Positions 37,358 through 46,442 of a stretch of 64,000 nucleotides of DNA are shown here, one piece after another. Source of the stretch: Desulfobulbaceae bacterium BRH_c16a. Its GTDB lineage: Bacteria; Desulfobacterota; Desulfobulbia; Desulfobulbales; Desulfocapsaceae. Positions within the stretch are counted from its first letter, which is position 1, and each line of letters opens with the position of its first letter. A model generated the notes under the pieces. The model was not told the DNA's origin. It did no database searches and worked only from the letters and a program-made list of their open reading frames with translations. The position numbers were made by a program, and so were the translations under genes. Location of the stretch: positions 141,461 to 205,460 of the forward strand of contig LADS01000039.1 in NCBI GenBank assembly GCA_000961725.1. Direction: 5' to 3'.

Positions 37358-38428
37358 TCAGACCTTAAAGCGGATATTGAGAATATCACCGTCCGAGACA
37401 ATGTAATCTTTTCCCTGCAGGTACATCTTTCCTACTTTTTTCAGTTCGGCTTCGCTGCCGTACTCCATCAGTTCTTCGTACTTGATGACTTCCGCCCGGA
37501 TAAAGCCGCGCTGCAGGTCGGAGTGGATAACCCCTGCGGCTACGGGGGCGGGGGAATTCCGGCGAACCAGCCACTGTCTCACCTCGTCTTTACCGACGGT
37601 AAAGAAGGAAATGAGGCCGAGTGCCTGCAGACAGAGTCTGGTCAAGGTTCCCAGGGCCGGCTCATCGATGCCCAGGTCTTGGAGAAATTCAATCTTTTCG
37701 GCCTCGGAGTCGAGCATGACAATCTCCGATTCGACCTGGGCGGAAACGAGCATCGCCTCCATTTTATCCCGGCGACACTGCTCTGCCATTTTATCGAGAA
37801 GTGCGGAGTCTCCCAGCTGGTCTTCCGAGACATTGAAAGCCAGGATAAGCTCCTTTCTGGTGATAAACGGATAACTGCGGATGAGGAATTCCTCTTCATC
37901 GCTCAGTTCAAGAAGCCGGAGGGGCTTTTCTTCTTCCAGGTGAGCCTGCATCTTCCGCATCAGCTCAAGTTCTTTGACGTGTTTGTCATCCTTGATTTTT
38001 TTTAAGCTTGTTTCGAGGCGTTCGATGCGTTTTTCGACAAAGATCTGATCATGCAGGATCAACTCGCCGATGACCATCTCCGCATCCCTGACCGGATCGA
38101 CCGATCCTGCGGCATGATAGACGGCATCGTCTTCAAAGGCACGGATAACATGACACAGGGCGTCGACATCGACAATTTCCTTGAAGATATCGCCCTTGGC
38201 GATGCTTTCCTGTTCCATCTTCGGCAGCAGCACCAGTTCGACCCTCGCCCGTACCGCCTTGTTGGGACTGTACATGGCGACGAGTTTATCAAAACGCGGG
38301 TCGCGTATTTCGGCGGTCCCCGGGATCGGTTTTGCCGGCCCGGCCTGTTCGCGCAACTCGCTCCCGGTCAAAACCTGGAACAGGGTCTTCTTGCCTGTCT
38401 GGGGCAGGCCTATAATACCAACTTTCAT
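37358..38428 (-). CDS. YchF/OLA1-family protein with degenerate GTPase motifs
   Basis: 356 residues. The fold is clearly YchF: a G domain with helical insertion, the G4 NVSE typical of YchF, and a complete C-terminal TGS domain (SFFTVGKDEVRQW, AAGVIHSDLQRGFIRAEVIKYEEL, GKDYIVSDGDILNIRF). But the P-loop is GLPQTGKKTL (Lys where Ser/Thr coordinates Mg), and the G3 DxxG is replaced (VELVLLPKMEQES). ATP hydrolysis is therefore doubtful. The ATG at 38428 gives the usual 356-363 length; an upstream in-frame extension is not YchF-like. Confidence 0.88.
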   Translation of the reverse strand: MKVGIIGLPQTGKKTLFQVLTGSELREQAGPAKPIPGTAEIRDPRFDKLVAMYSPNKAVRARVELVLLPKMEQESIAKGDIFKEIVDVDALCHVIRAFEDDAVYHAAGSVDPVRDAEMVIGELILHDQIFVEKRIERLETSLKKIKDDKHVKELELMRKMQAHLEEEKPLRLLELSDEEEFLIRSYPFITRKELILAFNVSEDQLGDSALLDKMAEQCRRDKMEAMLVSAQVESEIVMLDSEAEKIEFLQDLGIDEPALGTLTRLCLQALGLISFFTVGKDEVRQWLVRRNSPAPVAAGVIHSDLQRGFIRAEVIKYEELMEYGSEAELKKVGKMYLQGKDYIVSDGDILNIRFKV

Positions 38429-38939
38429 TGTGTCTATTACCTCATCGAAAAAGAAGGTCACTCGTCGGATATGGAAAATACAACACTTGCCGGCCGAAGG
38501 TGACTGGTTCGATAAACTTGTTTGCCTGACTGATACCACAGGAGTAAGGTTTCGAGCAAGGTAATACAACTGACGATCAGGTCACAGGCAACATGGTTTG
38601 CCGGAAACGCTTGCCGGACGTTGAGGAAAATTCATTGCAGGTCGTGCATGGAACAGCTAGAATATCCGATTCTGTTTCCCGCCGGCGGGTTAGTCGCTGC
38701 AACCGACCTGTCCTCCACCCATTATGCATCCTCTGCCTATGCGACCGTTTACCCGATAGCCCTGATCGGCATGATCCTCTTCACCAAGCTGTTGGTTCTC
38801 ATCCTGCAATGACAGGTCGACAGTGTGTTTCATAAACATTTTTTGGCTCCTCACCTTTTTTCGATTTATAGTAAAGAAAACGACACGCAGCACCGTCCGG
38901 TACACGGGACTTCAGAATCAAAAATAAGGAGGACGCGCA
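38429..38939. other. Gene-poor interval of about 510 bases
   Basis: Between the YchF-like gene and the coiled-coil gene at 38940. A short plus-strand frame (38621-38812, 63 residues, ending in a hydrophobic stretch PIALIGMILFTKLLVLIL) is possible but lacks a ribosome site. A promoter-like sequence sits at 38843-38872. I see nothing else of note. Confidence 0.3.
38843..38872 (+). promoter_or_regulatory. Sigma-70-type promoter for the 38940 gene
   Basis: TTGGCT (38843-38848), 18-base spacer, TATAGT (38867-38872). The start near 38879 would leave a leader of about 60 bases ending in AAGGAGG before the ATG. Confidence 0.5.
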
Positions 38940-39233
38940 ATGCAATCGACTTACAGAGATATTATTGACAGTAAGATATCAGAATGGCAAAGCGGTATTA
39001 TAAAATTCGAAGAACAGGCAGGAAAAGCCACTTCCGACAGCAAAGCCAGACTCAATACCAAGATGGAGCAGCTCAGGTCCAAAATAGAAACGGCCACAGT
39101 TCAACTGTACGAACTCGACGAGCATGAAAACGTAGGCAACACCATGGAAACCAAAGGAAAGATTATTGAAATATTCACTTCGGTCGACAAGGAGTTCATC
39201 GGACATGAGGGCAAGACACCGTTTATGCTCTGA
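38940..39233 (+). CDS. Small coiled-coil protein
   Basis: 97 residues, helical throughout with heptad-like charge pattern (KFEEQAGKATSDSKARLNTKMEQLRSKIETA). A strong AAGGAGG site precedes the ATG. No family recognised; length and pattern resemble small stress-related coiled-coil proteins. Confidence 0.7.
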   Translation: MQSTYRDIIDSKISEWQSGIIKFEEQAGKATSDSKARLNTKMEQLRSKIETATVQLYELDEHENVGNTMETKGKIIEIFTSVDKEFIGHEGKTPFML

Positions 39234-39279
39234 GTAGATTCCCATTAACGCACCATCAAGTACGGCGAGAAAAAGATAA

Positions 39280-40008
39280 ATGTCACAGAAGGAGTTCAGT
39301 GTCACGGTGATCGGCGTGATCCATTCCTGCTTTCCGGAAAAATTCGGTATTCCCCGGCAACCGGGAATGGTTCGGGCGGCAACGGCCCGTATGGAGTTGT
39401 TTCCGCCTTTTAACCGGGAGGAAATGGTTCGCGGGCTGGAGCAGTTTTCTCATGTCTGGATCCATTTTCTCTTCCATCAGACTGTGGTGGAAGGATGGAA
39501 GCCGACTGTCAGGCCGCCTTGGCTGGGGGGGCAGAAGCGGGTAGGGGTCTTCGCCAGCCGCAGTCCCCACCGCCCTAATCACCTGGGGCTCTCGGCAGTT
39601 CGGCTTGAGGCGGTTATCCATGTCGACGGGAAGACATATCTGGAGTTGTCGGGGATCGATATTCTTGACCAGACTCCGGTGATCGATATCAAGCCCTATA
39701 TTCCCTACAGCGATTGCATTGCCTCGGCAAGCGGCGGTTATGCGCACGGCAATCAGTCGGACCTGCCGGTTGTCTTCAGCGCTGAACCGTCGGCTTTCTG
39801 CCGCCGGTATCAGGAAAAAACGGGACGAAACATCAGGGCGTTGATTGAAGAGATGATCCGTCATGATCCGCGACCGGCCAGTCAGAAGGAGAATAAAAGC
39901 CGGTTTGGCATGCTGCTCTGGGACGTGAATATTCGCTGGTCGGTTGAGGACTCTTTATTCCAGGTGGAGGATTGCCGACAAGTAGCCGATGAATCGGCGT
40001 ACCGGTAG
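39280..40008 (+). CDS. trmO: tRNA (N6-threonylcarbamoyladenosine(37)-N6)-methyltransferase
   Basis: 242 residues of the TsaA/YaeB beta-barrel family. GVFASRSPHRPNHLGLS is the signature SAM-binding motif, followed by LELSGIDILDQTPVIDIKPYIPYSD. TrmO methylates t6A37 in certain tRNA(Thr). The C-terminal 80 residues also match the family's variable second domain. It stands alone, 47 bases after the coiled-coil gene. Confidence 0.92.
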   Translation: MSQKEFSVTVIGVIHSCFPEKFGIPRQPGMVRAATARMELFPPFNREEMVRGLEQFSHVWIHFLFHQTVVEGWKPTVRPPWLGGQKRVGVFASRSPHRPNHLGLSAVRLEAVIHVDGKTYLELSGIDILDQTPVIDIKPYIPYSDCIASASGGYAHGNQSDLPVVFSAEPSAFCRRYQEKTGRNIRALIEEMIRHDPRPASQKENKSRFGMLLWDVNIRWSVEDSLFQVEDCRQVADESAYR

Positions 40009-40200
40009 AAAACCCCGTCGTGCAGAGGCGCATAGCCCTGTAAAAATGCTGACGTACGGATAACTCTGCAAAAAACCTTGGTCGGCTTGCACCCGATCTC
40101 TCCTCAAAACCCCTCTTCCATAAAAAGCGACCCAAGGAGAATGTTTCCGAAAGGTGGCTAAGAATTTCTCTAGAATTTGCAACCTCTCTGAATGATTTTT

Positions 40201-40230
40201 TTGACTTTGTCTTTTCGTTTTTGCTAAAGT
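40201..40230 (+). promoter_or_regulatory. Sigma-70-type promoter of the Tad pilus locus
   Basis: TTGACT (40201-40206), 18-base spacer, TAAAGT (40225-40230), about 90 bases before the first pilin start. The 300 bases after trmO hold no gene I can support. Confidence 0.55.
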
Positions 40231-40318
40231 TGATCATTACTGGGAGTATTCCGATGAAGGAAATCTAACTGCTCATAACACAAGTCATAAAATGAATTTT
40301 CGCAAATTGGAGAGAAAC

Positions 40319-40591
40319 ATGAGATTGCTGCGCAACAACCGCGGACAGGGGATGACCGAATACATCATTATAGTTGCCTTAGTTGCCATCGCCGCCATCG
40401 CCGGCTTTTCCTATTTCGGCAAGACTATCCGCAACCAGACCGCCGCGATGAGCGAATCGGTCGCCGGAAACCAGAAAGAAGCTGTAGATGCGGTCAAGGC
40501 CGCCCAAACAGCGGCTGGCGTTGCAAAGAATGAGGCTGGTAAAGGTGATAGAAATCTCAAGACGTATGTTGAAGGTCAGTCGGCGAAATAA
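40319..40591 (+). CDS. Flp-type pilin
   Basis: About 90 residues. A short basic leader, then GQGMTEYIIIVALVAIAAIAGF: the Gly-cleavage, Glu5-type class III prepilin motif followed by one membrane segment. The mature protein would form the Flp (type IVc) pilus. The ATG at 40319 has GGAGAG upstream; an ATG at 40292 is possible. It opens the Tad locus, 15 bases before the next gene. Confidence 0.88.
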   Translation: MRLLRNNRGQGMTEYIIIVALVAIAAIAGFSYFGKTIRNQTAAMSESVAGNQKEAVDAVKAAQTAAGVAKNEAGKGDRNLKTYVEGQSAK

Positions 40592-40606
40592 TCTTTCTCA
40601 CACTTC

Positions 40607-42373
40607 ATGAGAAGCAGCAAGATAATAACCGGCATTCATTCTCAACCCGGATATGGCGGTCGTATGAACCTCCGGCGTGACCAGAGCGGTCAGGCGGTGG
40701 TATTTGTTCTGGTTTTTCTCGGGGTCATCCTGCTGTCCATGGCTTTTCTCTTCAAGTCCGGGCAGCTGACCACCGAGAAGATGCAGCTCCAGAATGGGGC
40801 GGACAGCGCCGCCTATACCGCCTCGACCCTTGAAGCCCGGGCAATGAACTTTACCGCCTACACCAACAGGGCGATGGTCGCCAACGAGGTGGCCATCGGC
40901 CAGATGGTCGGACTGCTGAGCTGGGCGGATGAGCTCGTTGCCATCGGTGAGGCCTTTGAGTTGCTCGGCGGTCTTTTGGATTCAACCATTGTTCTGGCCG
41001 AGGCAGGGGCGGCGCTCAATGCCGTTGGGGCTGGATTTCTGACGGCCGGCAAGACGATGACGGCAGGCCTCCTTGCGGTCGCACCACTTGCCACTCGGGG
41101 TATCTCCATGGTGAACACGGTCTATTCGCTGAGCCAGGAGATCTATCATCTGACCACCATCCTGCTTTTTACCAATGCCATCTTCAAAAGCCTTGAGGAC
41201 AACGTCCCCGGCACTCCCGGAGACTACTTCATCAAAAGACTCAGGCCCAGTAAGGAGGGAGCTCAGCTGTCACCCATCGGCCTGGTCGCCCTGGCCGGTC
41301 ATATTGCCTCTTATGTTGACGGATTCAGTAGCCGCTATGCCCTGAAAAGCGCCGGCAGCAGTGAGCAAAACCGGAACGGCATGGGTCGTTTGGCCGCAAC
41401 CATTCGCGAAGGTCGCGATGCTTTCTCGAGCGGTGATACCACGCCGAACAGCAAAGGGATCAGCCAGGACCGCGGCTGGGCATTGAAGGGAAAAGCAACT
41501 GCGTCGATGGGGATCGACATCAAACTTGTCAGGGCTAAGATCACCGGCACCTTCACCTACGGCATTGAGAGCGTAGGCGGTTCGGAAATCCGCTACAAGA
41601 AAGGAAAGAACACCTTTATCTGGTCCGGGGTCGACACCGCCTCCTGGGAGGATGCCATCGATGTGATCATTAAACCCCCGCTGGTGAAGTCTTATAAACA
41701 GCATTTCAAGTTGCCGAGTCTTCCTCTGGCCGGCGGAGCGTATCAGGCCAATGGCGTCGAACAGAGTCTGAATCTTGACGACATGCCGAGGACCCTCAGG
41801 CAGTACGGCAGTCCGCCCGCCTATGGCGGAGCCGCAGCCAACAAGTATTGGGGAGGCTGGTCCGAGGCCGGTCTCAAGATTGCCGGAAAAAAGATTCAGA
41901 GCTATCCCAACCTCCAGGGTTACCGCGACGTTGATCCGGGGAAGAAAGAGGGCGGCAACATCCTGCCCTTCACCGCCCCTTTCTTTCTGATCGGAGTAAT
42001 CCGGCCGATGAAAGATATCGAGGGACAGGGTCCGCAATTTGCCGCCCCTTTAGACCTGCCTTACGCCGGGGAGGTCGACGGCTCGCTGGGCGCCTTCGCC
42101 AAAGCCGAGGTGTACCACTGCCGACCCGACGATATCTCCTATTTCCGACGCAACGACGGCAAGACCGAGAAAGACAACCTGTTCAGCCCGTTCTGGCAGG
42201 CCCGCCTGGTCAAGACCAAAAATCTCGACCGGCTGCTGGGTCTTGCCCTGCAGCAAAATGTCATCTGGCTAAGCAATGAGGATGCCAAGAATGTGCCGGG
42301 GATGAAAAATTTGAAAGATAAGCTGCAGCTGTGGATAGGAAAACTGACTGCTCTCATGGGAGTACTGCTGTGA
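40607..42373 (+). CDS. TadG-like pilus assembly protein
   Basis: 588 residues. The N-terminus (DQSGQAVVFVLVFLGVILLSMAFLF) is a TadE/TadG-type single membrane segment preceded by a pseudopilin-like leader, followed by the family pattern LTTEKMQLQNGADSAAYTASTLEARAMNF. The rest is a large extracytoplasmic region without a recognised domain; I see no von Willebrand motif. The last codon overlaps the start of the next gene (GTGA). Confidence 0.8.
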   Translation: MRSSKIITGIHSQPGYGGRMNLRRDQSGQAVVFVLVFLGVILLSMAFLFKSGQLTTEKMQLQNGADSAAYTASTLEARAMNFTAYTNRAMVANEVAIGQMVGLLSWADELVAIGEAFELLGGLLDSTIVLAEAGAALNAVGAGFLTAGKTMTAGLLAVAPLATRGISMVNTVYSLSQEIYHLTTILLFTNAIFKSLEDNVPGTPGDYFIKRLRPSKEGAQLSPIGLVALAGHIASYVDGFSSRYALKSAGSSEQNRNGMGRLAATIREGRDAFSSGDTTPNSKGISQDRGWALKGKATASMGIDIKLVRAKITGTFTYGIESVGGSEIRYKKGKNTFIWSGVDTASWEDAIDVIIKPPLVKSYKQHFKLPSLPLAGGAYQANGVEQSLNLDDMPRTLRQYGSPPAYGGAAANKYWGGWSEAGLKIAGKKIQSYPNLQGYRDVDPGKKEGGNILPFTAPFFLIGVIRPMKDIEGQGPQFAAPLDLPYAGEVDGSLGAFAKAEVYHCRPDDISYFRRNDGKTEKDNLFSPFWQARLVKTKNLDRLLGLALQQNVIWLSNEDAKNVPGMKNLKDKLQLWIGKLTALMGVLL

Positions 42374-43341
42374 ATCGCCGCCCGGAGGTCACTGGGCAGA
42401 ACGGCTGCAAGGGTCAGGCTGCCACCGAGTTCACCATTATTGCCTCGTTTGTCCTGGTACCTCTTTTTCTTCTGATCCCGCTTCTAGGTAGATATATCGA
42501 CATCAAGCAGGCCTGCGTTCAGCAGGCTCGCTTCGAGGCCTGGGAGTACACGGCATGGTACGACAAGGCAGAGCTGACGACTGATTTCATGCAGAGCCTG
42601 ATAGATAAGCAGAGGGCGGGAAAGCGGGAATTCTTTGATACCCGGAAAAAGGGTAACCTTTTGTTTTTTTCCGATATTACCGATCCACACTACGGAACTG
42701 AACTACCGCTCGAGCTCAACCCGCTGTGGATCGACCATCGTGGCGATACCCTGTTCAGCCCGAGAATGTTGAATCAAAATGCAGGCCTTGTTGAGAAGCG
42801 CAGCCCCGACCCAACCTTGGGCCTTATTGATCGGCTGCTCAGTCTGATCAACATGGTCACCCAAACGTTCGGCAAGCTCTTGAAGGTGCTCCATGTCAAG
42901 GCCGACTTCAATGCCCTCAACAGCAACGGCAATTTCACCAGCAATTTTCAGGTAGATGTCCGCACCAGCCGGCAGGTGGTCCCGGATATCAGCAATCCGG
43001 CTTCAGCTTCCGACCCGAGCAAGCTGATGATTATCAATGCTCAAGCCTCTGTCCTTGCCCGGGGATGGACCGCGGGATCGACCGACAACGCCTCCTCCGA
43101 GTCTAAAGGCCTGGTAGTGACATCCCTTCTCTCGCCGGTATCGAAGCTGTTCAATGGAGTTGTCGATATCCTCCAGCGTGTGATAAATGTCGCAAAACAT
43201 GTCATGCCCATCGACTTCAGGCTGCCGCACGGCCCGGATTTCGGCCATATGCAGGATGACCCCATTCCCTACGAGCACTTGGTGGGTGATAGGCGAAAGA
43301 CCAGGGAAAATGATGGTCTGTACTATTATCGCGAGGAATAG
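42370..43341 (+). CDS. TadE-like pseudopilin
   Basis: 323 residues. GQAATEFTIIASFVLVPLFLLIPLLGRYID is the TadE-like processing site plus membrane segment, then VQQARFEAWEYTAW. GTG start at 42370 overlapping the upstream stop and preceded by GGGAG. The long C-terminal part (HVKADFNALNSNGNFTSNFQ) is of unknown function. Followed directly by a secreted protein. Confidence 0.8.
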   Translation: MNRRPEVTGQNGCKGQAATEFTIIASFVLVPLFLLIPLLGRYIDIKQACVQQARFEAWEYTAWYDKAELTTDFMQSLIDKQRAGKREFFDTRKKGNLLFFSDITDPHYGTELPLELNPLWIDHRGDTLFSPRMLNQNAGLVEKRSPDPTLGLIDRLLSLINMVTQTFGKLLKVLHVKADFNALNSNGNFTSNFQVDVRTSRQVVPDISNPASASDPSKLMIINAQASVLARGWTAGSTDNASSESKGLVVTSLLSPVSKLFNGVVDILQRVINVAKHVMPIDFRLPHGPDFGHMQDDPIPYEHLVGDRRKTRENDGLYYYREE

Positions 43342-44004
43342 ATGATTGGTCGGACCTGCATGCTGTTCATCTGCCTTTTCTCCTGTTTTTGGTCGACAGC
43401 AGCAGCTCAGGGTCCGCGATTCAGTCCGCCTGGCTGGATCGAAGTGAGTGAGGTGAGCGGGAACATGGCAATAGCCGGTCTGCCCACAGGAGCTCTCCAC
43501 CTGGTCAGCAGCCGTCCGGCCGCAGCGGTACTCGATCATTTCCGCTCACTGTGGAACTGTGGGGCGGGGGAAAAACGATGCCGGGAAGCAGAGATGCCGC
43601 CCTGGTCCGTTCTGTCCCGGCTTGAGGGCAAAAAGCTTGAGTATGTTCAGATCAGGGATCTCGGGGCGGGTGCCACCGGTTATCTGGGCCTGAGCGAGAT
43701 AAAACGTCAGAAGGCGCGGCAGACGAATGTGCCCATGATGCAGGGCAGCCGGGTCGTCAACGACATGGTGTCCAGTGACCTGGGGAAGAAAGGCCGGGTG
43801 ATGCTGCTGAGCAATACCTATTCGGTGGCCAGTAACGGCACATTCTACACCGATTATTTTATCGGCAGGGGATGGCAGCGGGTGACGGAAGACAACAGGA
43901 TCGAAAGTCAGGTTCTGATCTTCCATAAAGGGTCGGAAGAGGCTCACCTGGTCATCAGCCGCCAGCAGGGCGCCACGCAGGTCGTCATCAACATGGTGCA
44001 GTGA
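43342..44004 (+). CDS. Secreted hypothetical protein of the Tad locus
   Basis: 220 residues with an N-terminal signal sequence (MLFICLFSCFWSTAAAQ). The rest has two Cys (NCGAGEKRC) that may form a disulfide and a C-terminal beta-rich part. I do not recognise a family. It starts one base after the previous stop and ends one base before the next start, so it is part of the pilus operon. Confidence 0.75.
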   Translation: MIGRTCMLFICLFSCFWSTAAAQGPRFSPPGWIEVSEVSGNMAIAGLPTGALHLVSSRPAAAVLDHFRSLWNCGAGEKRCREAEMPPWSVLSRLEGKKLEYVQIRDLGAGATGYLGLSEIKRQKARQTNVPMMQGSRVVNDMVSSDLGKKGRVMLLSNTYSVASNGTFYTDYFIGRGWQRVTEDNRIESQVLIFHKGSEEAHLVISRQQGATQVVINMVQ

Positions 44005-44005
44005 A

Positions 44006-44365
44006 ATGACAATGATCGAAAACAGAGCGAAAACGACAAGGCGCCTGCTGCGAAACCAGCACGGCCAGTCGGTGGTCGAATACCTGATCGTGATCGGTGC
44101 CTTAGTCTCGGCCCTTATCGCCGCTCCTTCCGCCTTTAACATGGTCAGGGGCATGATGCAGAACAAATACAGCAGTTATTCATTTGGTGTTGCAATCTCC
44201 GACCCGCCTACCAGTGATTTCGACGAGGAGGTGAAGAGGGATGCCAAAGCAGTCAAGGAGGCCATGGATGCGCTGCATGCGCTCGAACAATTCATTGAGC
44301 ACCCCTCCCTCCCCGAACCCTACAAGCCGCATTGGCCGGATGTATCGAACATGTTGAAGGAATAG
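44006..44365 (+). CDS. Second pilin-like protein
   Basis: 119 residues. A basic leader, then GQSVVEYLIVIGALVSALIAAPSAF, a class III prepilin site with Glu and a single membrane segment. The C-terminal 60 residues are charged and Pro-rich (EPYKPHWPDV). It may be a minor pilin or a TadE-like adaptor alongside the Flp pilin at 40319. Confidence 0.8.
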   Translation: MTMIENRAKTTRRLLRNQHGQSVVEYLIVIGALVSALIAAPSAFNMVRGMMQNKYSSYSFGVAISDPPTSDFDEEVKRDAKAVKEAMDALHALEQFIEHPSLPEPYKPHWPDVSNMLKE

Positions 44366-44438
44366 GCTCTGAACGAATGCAGACACACATACCGAAATAC
44401 TCTTCATTGGGATAAATTCATGCGACAGGACAACTACA

Positions 44439-46385
44439 ATGGGTGATGAACCAAAAGAAAATGTGAAGAAGGGGCCATGGCGGCTTTTCTTCCTGGCAAC
44501 ACTTTTTGCCCTCCTCGCCGGGCTGGGTACCGCCGTTTTCCTGCACTTCGAGGAAAACCGCCTCAAGGAGGCTCTTACCCCCAAACCCAAGGACATGACC
44601 GAGGTGGTGGTTGCCGTTCATGATCTGCCGATAGGTACCAGAATCGACAGCCAGACGATGGCCGTGCGGGCTATCCCCAGTGAGTATGTCGGTGACGACG
44701 CGATCCGGCCGAATGAATTCGGCGCAATCACCGGCGCCGTGCTGATTAAGGGGCTGGGGAAAGGCAAGATGCTCACCCGCGAGGTGATCGATCTGGATAT
44801 CCCGAAAGATTTCGCCGCAACCGTCCGCGAAGGTTTCCGGGCGGTCACCATTCAGGTGGACGAAATCAATTCCATCTCCGGGATGATCCGGCCGGGCAAC
44901 CGGGTTGACCTGTACTCACGTATGGCTGAGGCAAGTGATGCTCAGGCCGATGCCAGCGGCGGGACAATGGTTATCCCGGTGCTCGAAAACGTTCTGGTTC
45001 TCGCCACCGGAAAAAGTGGCCTGCGTCCCAATGAAGACGAGTTCAATCGGCTGGACACCGATGACCGCAGTCAGTCCTACACCACCCTGACCCTGGAGGT
45101 GAGCCCCAGGGATGTTGCCCTCCTCAGTCTTGCCGATAACAGCGGGACCATCATTGCAGCATTGAAGAATGTCAAAGACAGCACTGACCCGGATTTCGAA
45201 CGGCTGACCATGACCGACCTGTTCGGCCATGCCGCCGCCCTGCGTCAGGCCGCCGAAAACAAGCTGCACAACCGCGAACTCGATGGAGTACACAAGGACA
45301 GCACCGGCCGGCTGGTCACCCGTGACGGTGTGGTTATCACCGACCCGAATGTCCACCTCAACAGCCAGGGGCTGCTTGTAACCAAAGACGGTGTAGTTCT
45401 GAACGGACGAGATCTCACAGTCGATTCCACCGGCCATATCCGCGATAGTAAGGGCAACACCATAGATACCGCCACTCTGGTGGGGGGCAAGAACGACAGC
45501 CTGGTCGACGCCAAGGGTAATGTCCTCACCGGCAACGGCTATCAAACCACAAAAGGCGGTTTCCTGGTCGATAAGGATGGCCGTATCATGACGCCGGACG
45601 GTCATGTGCTCACCGGGTTGAAACTCGCTCCGGACGGCACGGTTCGGACCGGTGACGGTAAGATCCTCGCTGCCGGCGATATCACCGTCGACCCGGACGG
45701 CACCGTCCACCTTGCCGCCGGACAGGCAGTCGCGGCTGGAGCCCTGGTGACCGGTGATGGGCATGTGGTCCTGGCCCGAGATCTCGTAACCGTTGATCCT
45801 GACGGCACAGTTCGGACCAAAGACGGCAAGATCCTCGAAGGGGTGCATGTGGACAAAGACGGCAACCTGATCGACGCCGACGGACATACCCTCAGCGCCG
45901 CCGAAGTGGTGCTGGCGGGTCATGGAGAGCGGCTGGGCCCGAACGGCACGATCATCGACAGCAACGGCAAGGCCCTTACCGCCCGTGATCTGGTGACCAT
46001 CGATCCGGATGGCACCGTCCGGACCAAAGACGGCAAGATCCTTGAAGGGGTACATGTGGACAAGGACGGCAATTTGATCGCCGCCGATGGACATACCCTC
46101 AGCGCCGCCGATGTGGAGCTGGCGGATCAGGGTCTGCGCCGGCCTGCCGCCGGCGAAACGATGACCGCGGATGGCCGGATCCAGCCCCCCGGGACTGTTG
46201 CGGATATAACACTTGCCGGGGTAAAAGCGGACAGCGTCGCGAACTTTGCCGCAGGTCTCATGGCTGGAAACGCAAAAAAACGGCCCCTGGCCGGGAAAGG
46301 CAACTACGAGGTTGAATATATAGTAGGCGGGGCCGGCGCTGACGGCACCGCCAAGACGTTCATAGTCAAGATCGATGACAAGTAA
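44439..46385 (+). CDS. cpaB: CpaB/RcpC-like Flp pilus protein with repeat extension
   Basis: 648 residues, more than twice the usual CpaB. The first 265 residues are normal: a membrane segment, the SAF-like domain EVVVAVHDLPIGTRIDSQTM, and VREGFRAVTIQVDEINSISGMIRPGNRVDLY. Residues 282-570 are a beta-rich repeat region of DG/DKDG units (for example VDPDGTVRTKDGKILEG), two of which (447-493 and 515-561) are almost identical. CpaB sits at the base of the secretin; the extension would probe the periplasm or outside. Pro-rich tail about 571-648. Confidence 0.88.
   Translation: MGDEPKENVKKGPWRLFFLATLFALLAGLGTAVFLHFEENRLKEALTPKPKDMTEVVVAVHDLPIGTRIDSQTMAVRAIPSEYVGDDAIRPNEFGAITGAVLIKGLGKGKMLTREVIDLDIPKDFAATVREGFRAVTIQVDEINSISGMIRPGNRVDLYSRMAEASDAQADASGGTMVIPVLENVLVLATGKSGLRPNEDEFNRLDTDDRSQSYTTLTLEVSPRDVALLSLADNSGTIIAALKNVKDSTDPDFERLTMTDLFGHAAALRQAAENKLHNRELDGVHKDSTGRLVTRDGVVITDPNVHLNSQGLLVTKDGVVLNGRDLTVDSTGHIRDSKGNTIDTATLVGGKNDSLVDAKGNVLTGNGYQTTKGGFLVDKDGRIMTPDGHVLTGLKLAPDGTVRTGDGKILAAGDITVDPDGTVHLAAGQAVAAGALVTGDGHVVLARDLVTVDPDGTVRTKDGKILEGVHVDKDGNLIDADGHTLSAAEVVLAGHGERLGPNGTIIDSNGKALTARDLVTIDPDGTVRTKDGKILEGVHVDKDGNLIAADGHTLSAADVELADQGLRRPAAGETMTADGRIQPPGTVADITLAGVKADSVANFAAGLMAGNAKKRPLAGKGNYEVEYIVGGAGADGTAKTFIVKIDDK
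45777..46121 (+). repeat. Tandem near-identical repeats inside cpaB
   Basis: Two 141-base copies (45777-45917 and 45981-46121), 204 bases apart, encode GTVRTKDGKILEGVHVDKDG with only a few changes, mostly at third codon positions or conservative swaps. They are the end of a longer series of more degenerate units of about 20-30 residues. Confidence 0.85.
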
Positions 46386-46442
46386 TCCTGGACAGGCTAC
46401 AGGGCAAGTCAGATAAAAAAAACTCTACGGAAATCTATTCAT

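Noticed and set aside
36446..38005. 519-residue plus-strand reading frame
   Set aside because: It runs opposite the glycosyltransferase and YchF-like genes, whose motifs are clear; it is a shadow of GC-rich coding DNA.
38621..38812. 63-residue hydrophobic-tailed reading frame
   Set aside because: No ribosome site and no family resemblance; mentioned in the interval entry only as a possibility.
44916..46094. 392-residue minus-strand frame opposite cpaB
   Set aside because: Shadow of the DG-repeat region; the plus-strand frame carries the CpaB domain and sits in an operon.
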